Of a DNA stretch of 64,000 nt, positions 26,476 through 38,000 are shown one piece after another. This DNA comes from Oscillospiraceae bacterium (GTDB lineage: Bacteria > Bacillota > Clostridia > Oscillospirales > Acutalibacteraceae): positions 157,202-221,201 of the forward strand of contig WQWM01000001.1 in the NCBI GenBank assembly GCA_009785335.1, given 5' to 3'. The translations under genes were made by a program, and so were the position numbers. Position 1 is the first letter of the stretch; every line of letters begins with the position of its first letter. The notes below the pieces were generated by a model. The model saw nothing but the letters and a program-made list of their open reading frames with translations, ran no database searches and had not been told where the DNA came from.

Positions 26476-27756
26476 CTATATCATCAATTGTCGTACTAAG
26501 TCAAGTGCGTGTTTCGTTGCCACGCTGCGGTTATAGGCGCGGTCACTTCGGCCGGTTTCAAGCTTAAGCGATTTGTGCTGGCTGCCATCTGTCGCATGCA
26601 GGAAAATTAATCCTGCGGGCTTGTCTGTGTCATCAGCTGGGCTTGCCATGCCAGTGACCGCGAGGGCCAAGCTTGCACCCGAACGAACTAGTGCCCCCAG
26701 TGCCATTTCTTGTGCACATTCGGCACTGACTGCGCCGAACCGTGAAATTGTTTCACATGAAACATTTAGCAAATTTTGCTTGGCTTCGTTGGCATAGGTA
26801 ATAAATCCCCAGCCAAACACTTGTGACGCGCCGGGCAGGTCGGTCAATCGCTTGCAAATGCTGCCGCCAGTGCAGCTTTCTGCGATGGCGAGGGTTTTGT
26901 GCTGTGCATGCAACAGCTCAAGCACAACCTGCTCCAATGGTTTGTCGACGGAATAGGCGTAATTTCCTAACACATGTTGCAATTTTTTTATCGTGCAGTC
27001 ACACATGTCCTCTGCCTGGGCTTGAGTAGCAGCCGCAGCACTGATGCGCAGATAGGCTTCACCTTCTTTTGCGTAGGGCGCGACGGTGGGGTTTGTGCTG
27101 CTTAAAAAGCTGTCACACAGCTCTGCCATGCGGCCTTCGCCAATGCCCATGGTGCGCAAGTGGTGCGACACAATCACACCGTCGCTGCATTGCTGTAACA
27201 TAGGCGCAAGCATATTGGCAAACATGTGCTGTAACTCACGGGGTGGACCGGGTAGTAGAACCACGATTTTGGTTGCCCCCTCAGTCGCGCAGTCGCGCGC
27301 CAGCTCCCCCGCATGCGGTGGAGCCTGTAAGGTTTCGATGTAAATGCCCGGGGCGGTGCCATTTTCGTTATATAATACCGTGCAGCCTTGGGGCACCATA
27401 GCCTGTTTACGATTGCTTTGCACGCAGGGCTGACAACGTACACGGAAAAAATCCTCAATGCATTGCATCTGCTTGGCGTCTTCTTGCAGCAGCAAGCCCA
27501 GTGCTTCGGCAACCACCTCTTTGGTTAAGTCATCTTGTGTGGGACCAAGCCCGCCCGTTAAAATAACGATGTCACTGCGCCCTAGCGCAAGCATAAAATC
27601 CTCGCGCAGGCGTTGTGGGTTGTCACCCACGGTGTTCACGCGTTGCACAGAAATGCCCATGGCTGCCAGCTCGCGGCACAAAAACTGCGCGTTGGTGTTG
27701 AGGATTTCGCCCAGCAGCAGCTCCGTGCCGACGTTAATGATCTCGCACACTTGCAT
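26476..27756 (-). CDS. cinA: CinA (competence/damage-inducible protein, NMN amidohydrolase domain)
   Basis: IINVGTELLLGEILNTNAQFLCRELA, DIVILTGGLGPTQDDLTKE, AIAESCTGGSICKRLTDLPGASQVFGWGFITYANEAK. Confidence 0.95.
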   Translation of the reverse strand: MQVCEIINVGTELLLGEILNTNAQFLCRELAAMGISVQRVNTVGDNPQRLREDFMLALGRSDIVILTGGLGPTQDDLTKEVVAEALGLLLQEDAKQMQCIEDFFRVRCQPCVQSNRKQAMVPQGCTVLYNENGTAPGIYIETLQAPPHAGELARDCATEGATKIVVLLPGPPRELQHMFANMLAPMLQQCSDGVIVSHHLRTMGIGEGRMAELCDSFLSSTNPTVAPYAKEGEAYLRISAAAATQAQAEDMCDCTIKKLQHVLGNYAYSVDKPLEQVVLELLHAQHKTLAIAESCTGGSICKRLTDLPGASQVFGWGFITYANEAKQNLLNVSCETISRFGAVSAECAQEMALGALVRSGASLALAVTGMASPADDTDKPAGLIFLHATDGSQHKSLKLETGRSDRAYNRSVATKHALDLVRQLMI

Positions 27757-27854
27757 ACAAACTCCTCCAAACAAATCTAGAACAGCGCGAAGCAGCTAAA
27801 GTTCTTTTGGTTACTTTTCTTTCAAAAAAAGTAACGCCTGCGCGGCGAGCGCAA

Positions 27855-29027
27855 TCATGCATCAATCGCCATATATTTCGTGCCCTCAATGGCCTCATCT
27901 ATCATTGTATCCAAGTCAAGTGCCGATTCTGCTTGTTCAACCAAAGAAAGTTTGGGGCGCGTGCGCGGGCGACGCGGCGTGAACACCGTGCAGCAATCTT
28001 CATAGGGCAAAATAGAGATATCAAATGTGCCGATTTGCCGAGCAATTTGCACGGCTTCGTCTTTGTCCATGCCAATTAGCGGACGAAACACAGGCATGGT
28101 GGTTGCGGCATCCGTGCAAGCGAGGGCTTCGAGTGTTTGACTGGCCACCTGGCCCAGACTTTCCCCTGTGATGAGCGCCCCGCAGTTTTCACGCTGGGCG
28201 ATGATCTCGCTCACGCGCATCATCACGCGGCGCATGATGAGCGTAAATAGCTCCTCGGGGCAGCGGGTTTTGATTTGCTCTTGAATGGCCGTAAACGGCA
28301 CCACAAACAGACGAATGCGTCCGCTGTAACCCGCCACTTGGCCGAGCAGCTTATGCACTTTTTCCTCTGCGCGCTGGCTGGTGTAGGGCGGGCTGGCAAA
28401 GTGAATGGCCGCAAGCCGCAAGCCGCGCCGCGCCATCATCCAGGCAGCCACAGGGCTGTCAATTCCCCCGCTGATGAGAATAGCCGCATCACCTGCGGTG
28501 CCCACGGGCAAGCCGCCCGCTCCGCGGATTTGATTGGCATGGATGAAGGCGTACTGATCACGCACTTCAATGTTCACCGTCACGTCGGGCTTGTGCACGT
28601 CTACTTTAAGATGAGGAAAGGCATTGAGCAATTGCTCACCCACTTTTGCACAAATCTGCGGCGAGTTGAGTGGGAAAGTTTTGTCTGCCCGCTTGGCTTC
28701 GCACTTGAAGGTGCGAACACCAACGAGCTGCTCGTCCAGATAAGGCGCGCAGTGTTCTAGGATGGCATCCATACTTTTGGGCAGGCGCAGAGCACGGCTA
28801 TAGCCCGCGATGCCGAAAACTTGTCCCACATGCGCGGCAGCCCGGTGCATGTCCATTTGGCTGTTGGCAGGAATCACTTGCAAAGTGGACTGTTGCAAGC
28901 TAAATTGCCATTGGCCCAGTGGTTCAAGCGCACGCCGCAGGTTGCGCACAAGCTGTTGTTCGAAGGTGCGGCGGTTGTTGCCCTTTAGCACCAGCTCGCC
29001 GGCTTTGATCAAGAGAATTTCAGTCAT
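27855..29027 (-). CDS. thiI: tRNA 4-thiouridine synthase
   Basis: MTEILLIKAGELVLKGNNRRTFEQQL, AILISGGIDSPVAAWMMARRG, IGTFDISILPYEDCCTVFTPRRP. Confidence 0.95.
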   Translation of the reverse strand: MTEILLIKAGELVLKGNNRRTFEQQLVRNLRRALEPLGQWQFSLQQSTLQVIPANSQMDMHRAAAHVGQVFGIAGYSRALRLPKSMDAILEHCAPYLDEQLVGVRTFKCEAKRADKTFPLNSPQICAKVGEQLLNAFPHLKVDVHKPDVTVNIEVRDQYAFIHANQIRGAGGLPVGTAGDAAILISGGIDSPVAAWMMARRGLRLAAIHFASPPYTSQRAEEKVHKLLGQVAGYSGRIRLFVVPFTAIQEQIKTRCPEELFTLIMRRVMMRVSEIIAQRENCGALITGESLGQVASQTLEALACTDAATTMPVFRPLIGMDKDEAVQIARQIGTFDISILPYEDCCTVFTPRRPRTRPKLSLVEQAESALDLDTMIDEAIEGTKYMAIDA

Positions 29028-29049
29028 GGTTATATCTTTCATTTGTTAT

Positions 29050-29078
29050 ATGTAGGGGCAACCGTTCTCGGTTACCCA
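29050..29078. repeat. degenerate family A hairpin
   Basis: TGTAGGGGCAACCGTTCTCGGTTACCC. Confidence 0.5.
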
Positions 29079-29108
29079 TCGTTGCTAAGCGTGCACAGCG
29101 AAGCGGCT

Positions 29109-30239
29109 TTATCTTCTTAATAAAGTAGCTAGGGCTTCTGCCAGCGCATAGAGAAACGCGTCAATTTCTTGCCAAGTCGTCAAGCGCGATAGGCTGATGC
29201 GCAACGCGGAGGTCACGTAGCTGTCGGGCAGGCCCATTGCTTGCAACACGCGGCTTTTGGAGCCCTTTGCACAAGCTGAGCCCGACGACACATGCACATT
29301 GCGCTCGGTGAGAAAGTTGATCATCACTTCGCTGGGCAAGCCAGGCACTGAAATATTGGTGAGATACGGCAACGCATCAGACGGGGAGTTGATGAACACA
29401 CCCGGCATAGCTTGCAGCCCGGCCACCAAGCGGTCACGCAGTGCGGTGACATGGTTAAAGGCCTGCGTATGATCAGGGATGGCGGCAACAGCGGCGGCAA
29501 AGCCGGCAATCGCGGGGATGGGCTCGGTGCCGGGACGCAGGCGTTGTTCTTGCGAGCCGCCAAATAGGATTGGGCTGATTTTCACGCCGTTGCGGACATA
29601 CAATGCACCTGCACCCTTGGGGCCGTGGATTTTGTGCGAACTGACCGTGAGGAGGTCTGCGCCCAGTTGCTGTGGATGAATGGGCAGCTTGCCAAAGGCC
29701 TGCACGGCGTCGCAGTGGATAAGTGCAGGGGCACCCGCTCGCCGCACCATGCGGCGAATCACATCAATGGGCTGCACGGTGCCCACTTCATTGTTCACAG
29801 CCATCAGGCTAACTAAGATGGTGTCGCGGTTGATGGCCGCAGCCAGATCTTCTTCTTTTACGCGGCCGGTGTGATCCACGCCGAGATAGACGACATCGTA
29901 ACCACGACTGGCAAGTTCAGCACAGCTTTCGGCAGTGGAGGAATGTTCAACGCTGGAGGTAATGATACGACAGCCTTGTCTTGCACGGGCGGTGGCAGTG
30001 CCCAGCACGGCGAGATTGTTGGCCTCGGTGCCGCCTGAGGTGAAAATGATTTCACCGGGCAAACAAGACAAACCGGCCGCCACGGTAGCACGGCATTGGT
30101 TAAGCAAGTGCTCGGCCTGCAAACCAATGCGATGCATGGAACTGGGATTGCCCCACGTGACGCTAATCGCCTGTTGCATGGCTTGCACCGCCTCGGTGCA
30201 AACCGGCGTGGTTGCACTATTATCCAGATAAACTTCCAT
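29109..30239 (-). CDS. cysteine desulfurase (NifS/IscS-like)
   Basis: MEVYLDNSATTPVCTEAVQAM, VSSHKIHGPKGAGALYVRNGV, HVSSGSACAKGSKSRVLQAMG. Confidence 0.95.
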   Translation of the reverse strand: MEVYLDNSATTPVCTEAVQAMQQAISVTWGNPSSMHRIGLQAEHLLNQCRATVAAGLSCLPGEIIFTSGGTEANNLAVLGTATARARQGCRIITSSVEHSSTAESCAELASRGYDVVYLGVDHTGRVKEEDLAAAINRDTILVSLMAVNNEVGTVQPIDVIRRMVRRAGAPALIHCDAVQAFGKLPIHPQQLGADLLTVSSHKIHGPKGAGALYVRNGVKISPILFGGSQEQRLRPGTEPIPAIAGFAAAVAAIPDHTQAFNHVTALRDRLVAGLQAMPGVFINSPSDALPYLTNISVPGLPSEVMINFLTERNVHVSSGSACAKGSKSRVLQAMGLPDSYVTSALRISLSRLTTWQEIDAFLYALAEALATLLRR

Positions 30240-30320
30240 GGTTTGTACCTCCTTTGCCCGGTAGTGTTCTTCTATTATACATGGTTATTGCTCCTATTTC
30301 AAGTCGGTAAGGGGAAAAAA

Positions 30321-30458
30321 ATGAAAAAATGGCACCTGCCGGGGATTTTTGGGGCGGCTTTGGCCGCATGGCGAAGATTTTTTTACAGCTTTTGTCTTCT
30401 ATGCACAGTATATGCGAAAGATCCGGACATGACATACTGCCAAACTTTCCCGCTGTGA
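30321..30458 (+). CDS. possible 45-aa small protein
   Basis: AAGGGGAAAAAAATG start; MKKWHLPGIFGAALAAWRRFFYSFCLLCTVYAKDPDMTYCQTFPL. Weak. Confidence 0.25.
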   Translation: MKKWHLPGIFGAALAAWRRFFYSFCLLCTVYAKDPDMTYCQTFPL

Positions 30459-30642
30459 AGCGCGGAAGTTCCCAAGGCTTGGAAAGACATGTTTTTACTC
30501 TGTGAATTTATCGCATTATTTCGGTGAAGTTATTGATTTTCATGCGTTGAAGCGTTATAATGCAATTACCCTTATTGCGGGAAACATATCGGCAATCATG
30601 GGGATTTGGAAAACATGGACGTGCCTGGAAGGGTGGGAAAGG

Positions 30643-31989
30643 ATGAAATCATTTTCTGTGCATCAACAAATTGTACCCGTCTTGTTGCTGCAACACGCAA
30701 ATTTGCCGCAGCAAGAGTGCCTGCTGCCCTTGCGAGCACAACCCGAGCGCTTGGCCAACCCTGACCAATTTTCTATGCAACTGTGCAGTGCGTTGCGCCG
30801 TAGCAACATCGTGGTCATCATCGGTGGTTTCTTTGGCGAAACCATGGCTTCCATCTCCGCCGTGCGCGGCGTGATGGCCTATACCGCCGCTGTTACTGAA
30901 ACTCGCGTAAAATGGCGATGGCTGCATGAAGGTGAAACTCGGCTTGGCGCGCAAGTGTGCGCACGCAAAATGATTGTCTACACCGTGCCCAACGAACCAG
31001 CCCTCGCATTGCCCATGCTGCGTTACATCGCCTGGGCACACGGCACACCAACCATTACACAACAGCCGTTCAGCGATGACAAAGCCAAAAAAGCCGCCGC
31101 TGAAACAGCACCCCCGGCAAAGGTTGCAACGCCCAAACCACCGCGTGAACCAAAACCACGCCGAAAAATCAGCGCGATGGCCGCGATGATACTCATCGTG
31201 GCGGTGCTGGTGGCCATCGCAAGCGGTGGATGGCTCCTTAGCTTTGCCTCAGAGGCCGCGCGCAACCAAAATATCAACGACAACTTGTCCTCGCAGTTTC
31301 ACAACGATCGTGAGCAGGAACAGCAGCAGCCCCCAACACCCGAGCCGCAACGACTAAGCCGCTTCGCAAGCCTATATGAAGAAAACAGCGACATTATAGG
31401 TTGGATAAACATCCCCGCGGCAGACGTTGATCTGCCAGTGCTGCAAGGCGACGACAACGAGTTCTATCTCTACCATGACTTTAACGGCAGGTTTACGCGC
31501 TATGGTTCAATCTTTCTGTGCGCGGGCAAAGACATTCACCCCAACCGCATGACGCAAAACCTCAGCGTATACGGCCACAACACACGCAACGGCAGCATGT
31601 TCGGTCGGCTGAGCAGGTTTCGCAACATCGACACACTGCGCAACAACCCTACGTTCACATTCACTACGCTGTATGAAGAAATCGAATGGGTGATCTTCGC
31701 ACTGTTTATCACGAATGCCGACCCCGCACAAGACAACGGCAACTTCTTTGAGTATCGCGAAACAGTGACGCAAGAACTGCTGGATGAAATCCACGCGCGC
31801 AGCATGATTACCACCGGCGTGGCGGTGGCCCCCAACGACCAACTGCTGAGCCTAACCACCTGCACGTATGAATTCAATGATGCGCGACTGGTAGTGTTTG
31901 CACGCAGAGTTAGCCCTGGCGAAACCTTCAACCTCAGCGGTGCGCAGCACAACCACGGCTTCCGCCGCCCGGCCGCTTGGCGGCGCTAA
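30643..31989 (+). CDS. class B sortase with large N-terminal cytoplasmic domain
   Basis: NLSVYGHNTRNGSMFGRLSRF (His), LLSLTTCTYEFNDARLVVFARRVSPGE (Cys/Arg); single TM MAAMILIVAVLVAIASGGWLL. Confidence 0.88.
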   Translation: MKSFSVHQQIVPVLLLQHANLPQQECLLPLRAQPERLANPDQFSMQLCSALRRSNIVVIIGGFFGETMASISAVRGVMAYTAAVTETRVKWRWLHEGETRLGAQVCARKMIVYTVPNEPALALPMLRYIAWAHGTPTITQQPFSDDKAKKAAAETAPPAKVATPKPPREPKPRRKISAMAAMILIVAVLVAIASGGWLLSFASEAARNQNINDNLSSQFHNDREQEQQQPPTPEPQRLSRFASLYEENSDIIGWINIPAADVDLPVLQGDDNEFYLYHDFNGRFTRYGSIFLCAGKDIHPNRMTQNLSVYGHNTRNGSMFGRLSRFRNIDTLRNNPTFTFTTLYEEIEWVIFALFITNADPAQDNGNFFEYRETVTQELLDEIHARSMITTGVAVAPNDQLLSLTTCTYEFNDARLVVFARRVSPGETFNLSGAQHNHGFRRPAAWRR

Positions 31990-32073
31990 ATCACAACTAA
32001 TATTTCCTTCGGGAGTTTATAATAAATCGCAAGTATGAAGAAAGTAAAATACTCTAAAAATGGAGGTCAAAAA

Positions 32074-35000
32074 ATGAAAACTTTCTGGCAAGCAAACGTA
32101 GAAAAAAGACGCAAGGTGAAAATGTCCCTTGTGGCTTTGCTTAGCGTTGTTGCGTTGCTGCTCACGCAAGTTAGTGTGTTGTTTACCACGACGTTTGCAA
32201 CAGCAGCAACAAACGGAACATTTACTATGAATGACGATGGGATTATTACCAGCGTCAATAATGGTCAAATCTATTTCTGTCTAGATGCCGGCATTGCTTT
32301 TCCGGAATGGCAGGATGGAAGTGGCAACATACGCCAATTGGTGCCGCAGGATCCCGCTCGTTTTACGGCAACCCGAAGAATGTGGGTTAGCTTGGCGCAG
32401 TATTATGCCTTGCACCACAATGGCGGCTTAACGGGTAGCCTCGCAGTAAACAATGCGCTTGTCGCTTTGTATATGTGGGAAACCATTGGTGGCCCTGGCC
32501 GGGAACCCGGCAGACGTCCCAGTGCAGCTGGCAATGGCTGGAATCTACCCTGGATTTACCGCGCCGAGGCATGCCCATGGGGCCATGCGCCTGCTGGTTG
32601 GATTACCGCAGCACAGCAAAACCAAAATCTATCTGAATGGGCTGCAGCCGTAACCGAAACACAGTATGACCAATTAATGAACTTAATTAGCCGTTCTTTG
32701 TTTTTGAACGGCCCAACATTCCACACCACGGAAGATGGACATAGTACTGGCACGCATTTCCCGCCAGATTATCCTGATGGATTTGTGAGCTCACCTTCCA
32801 ACATGATTTTCGGTCGTTATGCCCTCACATTCATTCCCGGCACAACCATTGCCGTGCTGCCGTTGTTTGGCAACACTGCATTGATCGACTCGGGCATAGA
32901 ATTTGAGTTGGTGTTTAATAATGCTCAGGTTAGCTCCCTAACCCGTGTTTATGCTCCTGGAGATCACGTTCGGCTGCGCGCCAACGGCACCGCAGGCAAC
33001 CCAGGTGAAGAAGGTCTTGTGTATGACCGCGAGTTGGGCGACAGAGAGTTTTTGTTTGTGATCGTAGACCCGCAAACAGAGAACTTTGATTTAACCTTTA
33101 GACCAGTGTTTGACGACCATTTTGCGCAATTCAATCGCCCCTTCACCGTTTGGCGCATGCCCGGTGATGCTGGTGAGCGATACCAAGACGTGGGCGGCGG
33201 CTTTGAACTGGGGCGGATTCGCTACCATTTCCAATTCCGCTTGATTCAAACGGAACTGGAACTGATTAAAAACGTAATCTATCCGCCGCGTGGCACAAGC
33301 GTGAATGCTGCAACCACCGAGTTGCCAGTAGGCCTGACGGGCGAAGATTTTTCAGGCTTCATAGACTACAGAATTACCCTGCGTAATAACTCTACACAGT
33401 CACAGTCGCTGGGTCTATACCGTATTTTCGATGCCCTGTCGCAATACGTTGACTTTGTGGGCTTTATCAACCCCGAAACGCGTCTGCCCATCGGAACGCC
33501 CAATGCGCATCCTCAGCCGCATGGCTCATGGATTCGTAACATTGGCAACGGCTTCCAAGGTATGTATGACCCGGTAACCCACCGAGTCATTCTTGAAGTG
33601 GATCCGGACAGAACCGACAACATGCTGCCAAACGAGCGCTTCGACTTTGGTATTCGCGTACGCGTGCGCCCCATGCAGGGCGATCACCCGCGCCGTATCA
33701 TCAACGTAGCGTATGACACGGATGGCCAAAAAACAATTCCTGTAGAACACACCCAAAACCCGAATGTGGTCTACGTGGTAAAAGAAGCCGACCCTGTGCA
33801 TGGCAGTTGGGTGGACCAAGGCGACACCATTCGCTACACCATCACCGTGCACAACCGCGGCAGCAATCCCATTACTGCTGAAGATGAAATGCATCTGCGT
33901 GATGTGATTCCTCCTGGCACCACCTTGATTCCCACCTCTATCGAAGGCCCAGGCGATATGTCCTTCGTGCCTGCCGGTGGTCCTAGCACCGCCACGCGTG
34001 AGATTATTTGGGAAAACTTTGAAATTGCACCTAACAGCTATGTTATCTTCAACTTTGAGGTAACAGTTGACGACCTGCCCAATGGCATGCACATGCGTGA
34101 GCTCATCAACCGCGTATACCTCAACCATGTTTTCCACATGGATACGCGCCACTTTGTGCACAGCGGACAACTGCATTTTAACAAAGCTGCTACCACAACC
34201 AATCCCGAACGCGGCATTGTGAGTGAAGGTGACGAAATCACCTACACCATCACCGTGTATAACCGCGGTCCGGGTGCCATTCAAGACATCAATGTGCGTG
34301 ACTGGGTACCTGCAGGCACAGCGTTTGTTTCGGCTTCCGAAGAATATCGAGTGTCTCAGCCTGCAGCAGTTTATCCTCACCCCGACTCCCACAGCGGTGA
34401 AGTGCATTGGACTATTCCCACCTTGGCCGCAAGCGGGCGCGTGCAGTTTGAATTTGTTGTTCGTGTGCTGCCCATGCCGTCAAGCTTAACGTCGCGCGTT
34501 ATCCGCAACGCTGCTTCGGTCAATGATATTCCCACCAATGACGTGGAAATTGATCAATACAGCGGAAAATTGCAGTTCAACAAAACTGCAATGCCGCCCG
34601 CAATGCAACCCGTGCGCGAAGGCGACCCGATTGTCTACACCATCACCGTGTATAACCGTGGTCCCGAACCTGTGCACAATGTCAGTGTGCGCGACCAAGT
34701 GCCCGCAGGCACAGCGTTTGTTGATGCCCGCATTGTTCTTCCCACCGTGCCCGCTAGTGTTGCTGGCACCATTGAGATAACCTCACCTAGCGTTGGTGCC
34801 GAAAACGGCGAAGAAGTGCTCTGGTATATCCCCACTTTGCCGTCAGGCGCACGCGTGCAAGTTCAACTTGAAGTGGTTGTGCTTGAGCTGCCCACCAATG
34901 TGCAGCAACGCACGATTCGCAACGCTGCAACCGTGAACGATATTCCCACCAACACGGTGGAGCATCCGCAATATCCCGGCCGTTTAACCTTCTACAAAAC

Positions 35001-38000
35001 GGCAATGCCGCCGCATGGTTCAACTGTGCAAGAAGGTGAAACAATCACCTACACCATCACCGTGCATAACGAAGGCGCGGACGTGCTGTACAACATTCCC
35101 GTCACCGATCATATCCCCGCTGGCACAGTGTTGGTGCCCAACAGCATCAGCCACAGCGGCACGCTAACCGATAGCCCCTGCGGGAATTACCCCAATAGCG
35201 TCATCCGCTGGGTTATTCCGGAACTGGATAGAGATTCAACCATCCATCTCACGTTCCAAGTTACCGTAAGCCGCATGCAATTAAACATGCAAAACCGCGT
35301 TATCCGCAACCTTGCACAAGTGGCTTATCGCAACACAAACGAAGTGCAACACTTCCAATACACTGGTCAACTGTCTGCCCACAAGCAGGCTACGCCGCCG
35401 CATGGCGCATTCGTGCGCGAAGGCGACACCATCACCTATTCCATCACTGTGGTTAACGAAGGCCCTGATGTGATGCACAACGTCATCGTGCTTGACCAAG
35501 TGCCCGACCACACCACCTTTGTTGCTGGCAGCCTGCGCGGCACATCGCGCTTGGGCGTTGCAGAAAACACCCCCTTCCTTGCGCTCAGCGCCACCCCAGT
35601 GGCAACGTCAACTGGCACTAACCTAAGTGCAGAATTCCACGCTGCCCCCAATGTTTGCCCCATTAGCGGCTTAACTATCCACAACGATGTGGTCACATTC
35701 CGCATGGACCGCTTGTTACCTGGCGAAGTGGCAACACTGAATTTCTCGGTAACCGTGGATCGCATGCCCTCCAACCTTGAGCAGCGCTATATCCTCAACC
35801 AAGCACAAGTGGGCAACTTTGATGTGGAAACCGGCAACGTTTCGGTCAGCTTCCTCACCAATGTAACACGCCACCTGCAAACCAACCACTTGCTGTTTGG
35901 TCAAAAAAGCTCGCACCGCCTCGACGGTTCACCTCGTCCAGACGGCAGCCGTGTACACGTGGGCGAACCCATCCTCTATCGCATTGAAGTCATTAACCAT
36001 GGCTCAGACACGGCTCGCGATGTAGAAGTGCGTGACATGATACCAGATGGTACGACTTATCGCCCTGGTCACACCACCAACACCGCCGATGTTGTTGAGC
36101 TGATTCAAAACCACACCCATCCCTCCCGCGAGCTAATCTGGGTGATCAGAGCGCTTGAACCCAACGAGCGTATCATCATTGAGTTTGCTGTGACCACCAA
36201 TGATCTGCGCGATGGCGAATTGTTTGGCGTAATTGTCAACTATGCTTTCACCGATGAACTGGTCACCAACACCGTTACGCATGAAGTGCGCCGCGGCCAG
36301 TTGGAGTTTAGCAAACGCGCCGAGCCCCCCAGTGGCTCCAGCGTGATGGAAAACCAACGCATCACCTATTTCATTCGCCTGCGTAACACCGGCGACATGA
36401 ACGTGCGCGGCGTGGTTGTTTACGACAACATTCCCGCAAACACCATACTTGTTCCCGACAGCATTAGCCATGGCGGACAAGCCAGAGCAGGCCTCAACGG
36501 CACCGGTGCGATCTTGACCGGCGCTGCTGAAGCAAACGCCCAAAGTATTAGCTGGTCCTTCCCCAACTGGTCGATGAACTACGATCAAGAGCTTCGCTTC
36601 TCTGTCATCGTTGACTACATCGATCGCACCGCCGTAACCACCAATCCCATCACCGGCGAACATCACATCGTCAACGTGGCGTATGTGAATTATTCAGACA
36701 CATATAATCCCCAAGAACGCAAATATGCTGAAGATCAACCCACCAACGAAGTGCACCACTATGTGCGCAAACCTTTGCTGGGCATCTACAAGCACGCAAA
36801 TCCCACCACCGGTGGAATAGTGCGCCGCAATAGCATCATTACGTACACTATTGAAGTGGTGAACTATGGCACTATGCCCGCGCTGAACACATTAATTATT
36901 GACCCGATCCAAGAGGGCCTGCTCTTTGTGCCCGGTTCCATCACGCACACCGGCACTGGTTTGGCCATGTTTGAAGCCATGCCTACCAACCAAGTGCGCT
37001 GGACAATTCCATACATTCCTGCAGCATCGTTCCGTGGCACAGACCACGACGAACCCATGCCTGCGCGTGTGTTCCTGTCCTTCCAAGTGCAAGTCATTGG
37101 CCCCGTGGCTCGTCCCGGTCAAGCAGCCAATTTTGTGCGCAACCAAGCGTTCATGTGGGGCTATGACCACGACGGCACCGGAAGCAACATAACCGAGCAT
37201 GAAATCGTAGACGCTTACGTTACCTTGGTGAAAGATTCAGTTCCACCACCAGGCAGCGAAGTGAACTCGGATGGCGCCAACGGCCTGCCCAGCACCATTC
37301 GTTACTACATTGACGTAACCAACGAAACCAACTATCAACTGCTTGATGTGTGGGTTTGGGATACCATACCCATTGGCACCACCTATGCAGAAGCCTCGGC
37401 CACCTGCACCTGTTGCGGAAACATCAGAGGCTCAATGGTGAACGCTTCCATTGGCGTGCCGCAACCACGCGTGGAATGGATGATTCCCGTGTTACAGCCC
37501 GGCGACACAATTACGCTGCTATTCGAGGTAACCGTTAACCCCTTGCCTGTCGGCCAATATAGAACGGTCATCACCAATGTGGCAATATCCAATGAAGGTG
37601 GCGGGCGCACAGTTGAACCGTTCGTGCGTTCAAACCTTGTAACACACCATCACCGTCGCCCTGTGCTGCACATTGAAAAAACGGGCACTCCGCCCAGTGG
37701 CAGCTATGTGGTTCCCGGCCAAGAAATCACCTACACAATCACCGTCAGAAACACATCCGGTATGCGCCTGTACAACATTCAAGTGCGCGATACCATGCAC
37801 GACGGCGTAATTTTCCCGCCGGTTTCGGTCACCCCCGGCTTCACGCCCGACGGCAGAACAGTGGTGTGGACGATCCCCGAGCTTGACTATGACGCAATCT
37901 GGGTAGGGGAAATAACAGTAAGAGCTGGTGAACTGCCACCTGGCATGGCGCGTCGCATGATTTATAACGAAGCACTTGCTATCGTTGACGGCCAACGCTT

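Noticed and set aside
30240-30640. Possible riboswitch upstream of the sortase/adhesin genes
   Set aside because: I could not match any riboswitch consensus (c-di-GMP, SAM, TPP etc.) by eye; a covariance search would be needed.
30502-30642. Upstream extension of the sortase ORF
   Set aside because: The strong RBS (GGAAAGG) and the MKSFSVHQQ start at 30643 are better supported; the upstream part looks like leader sequence.
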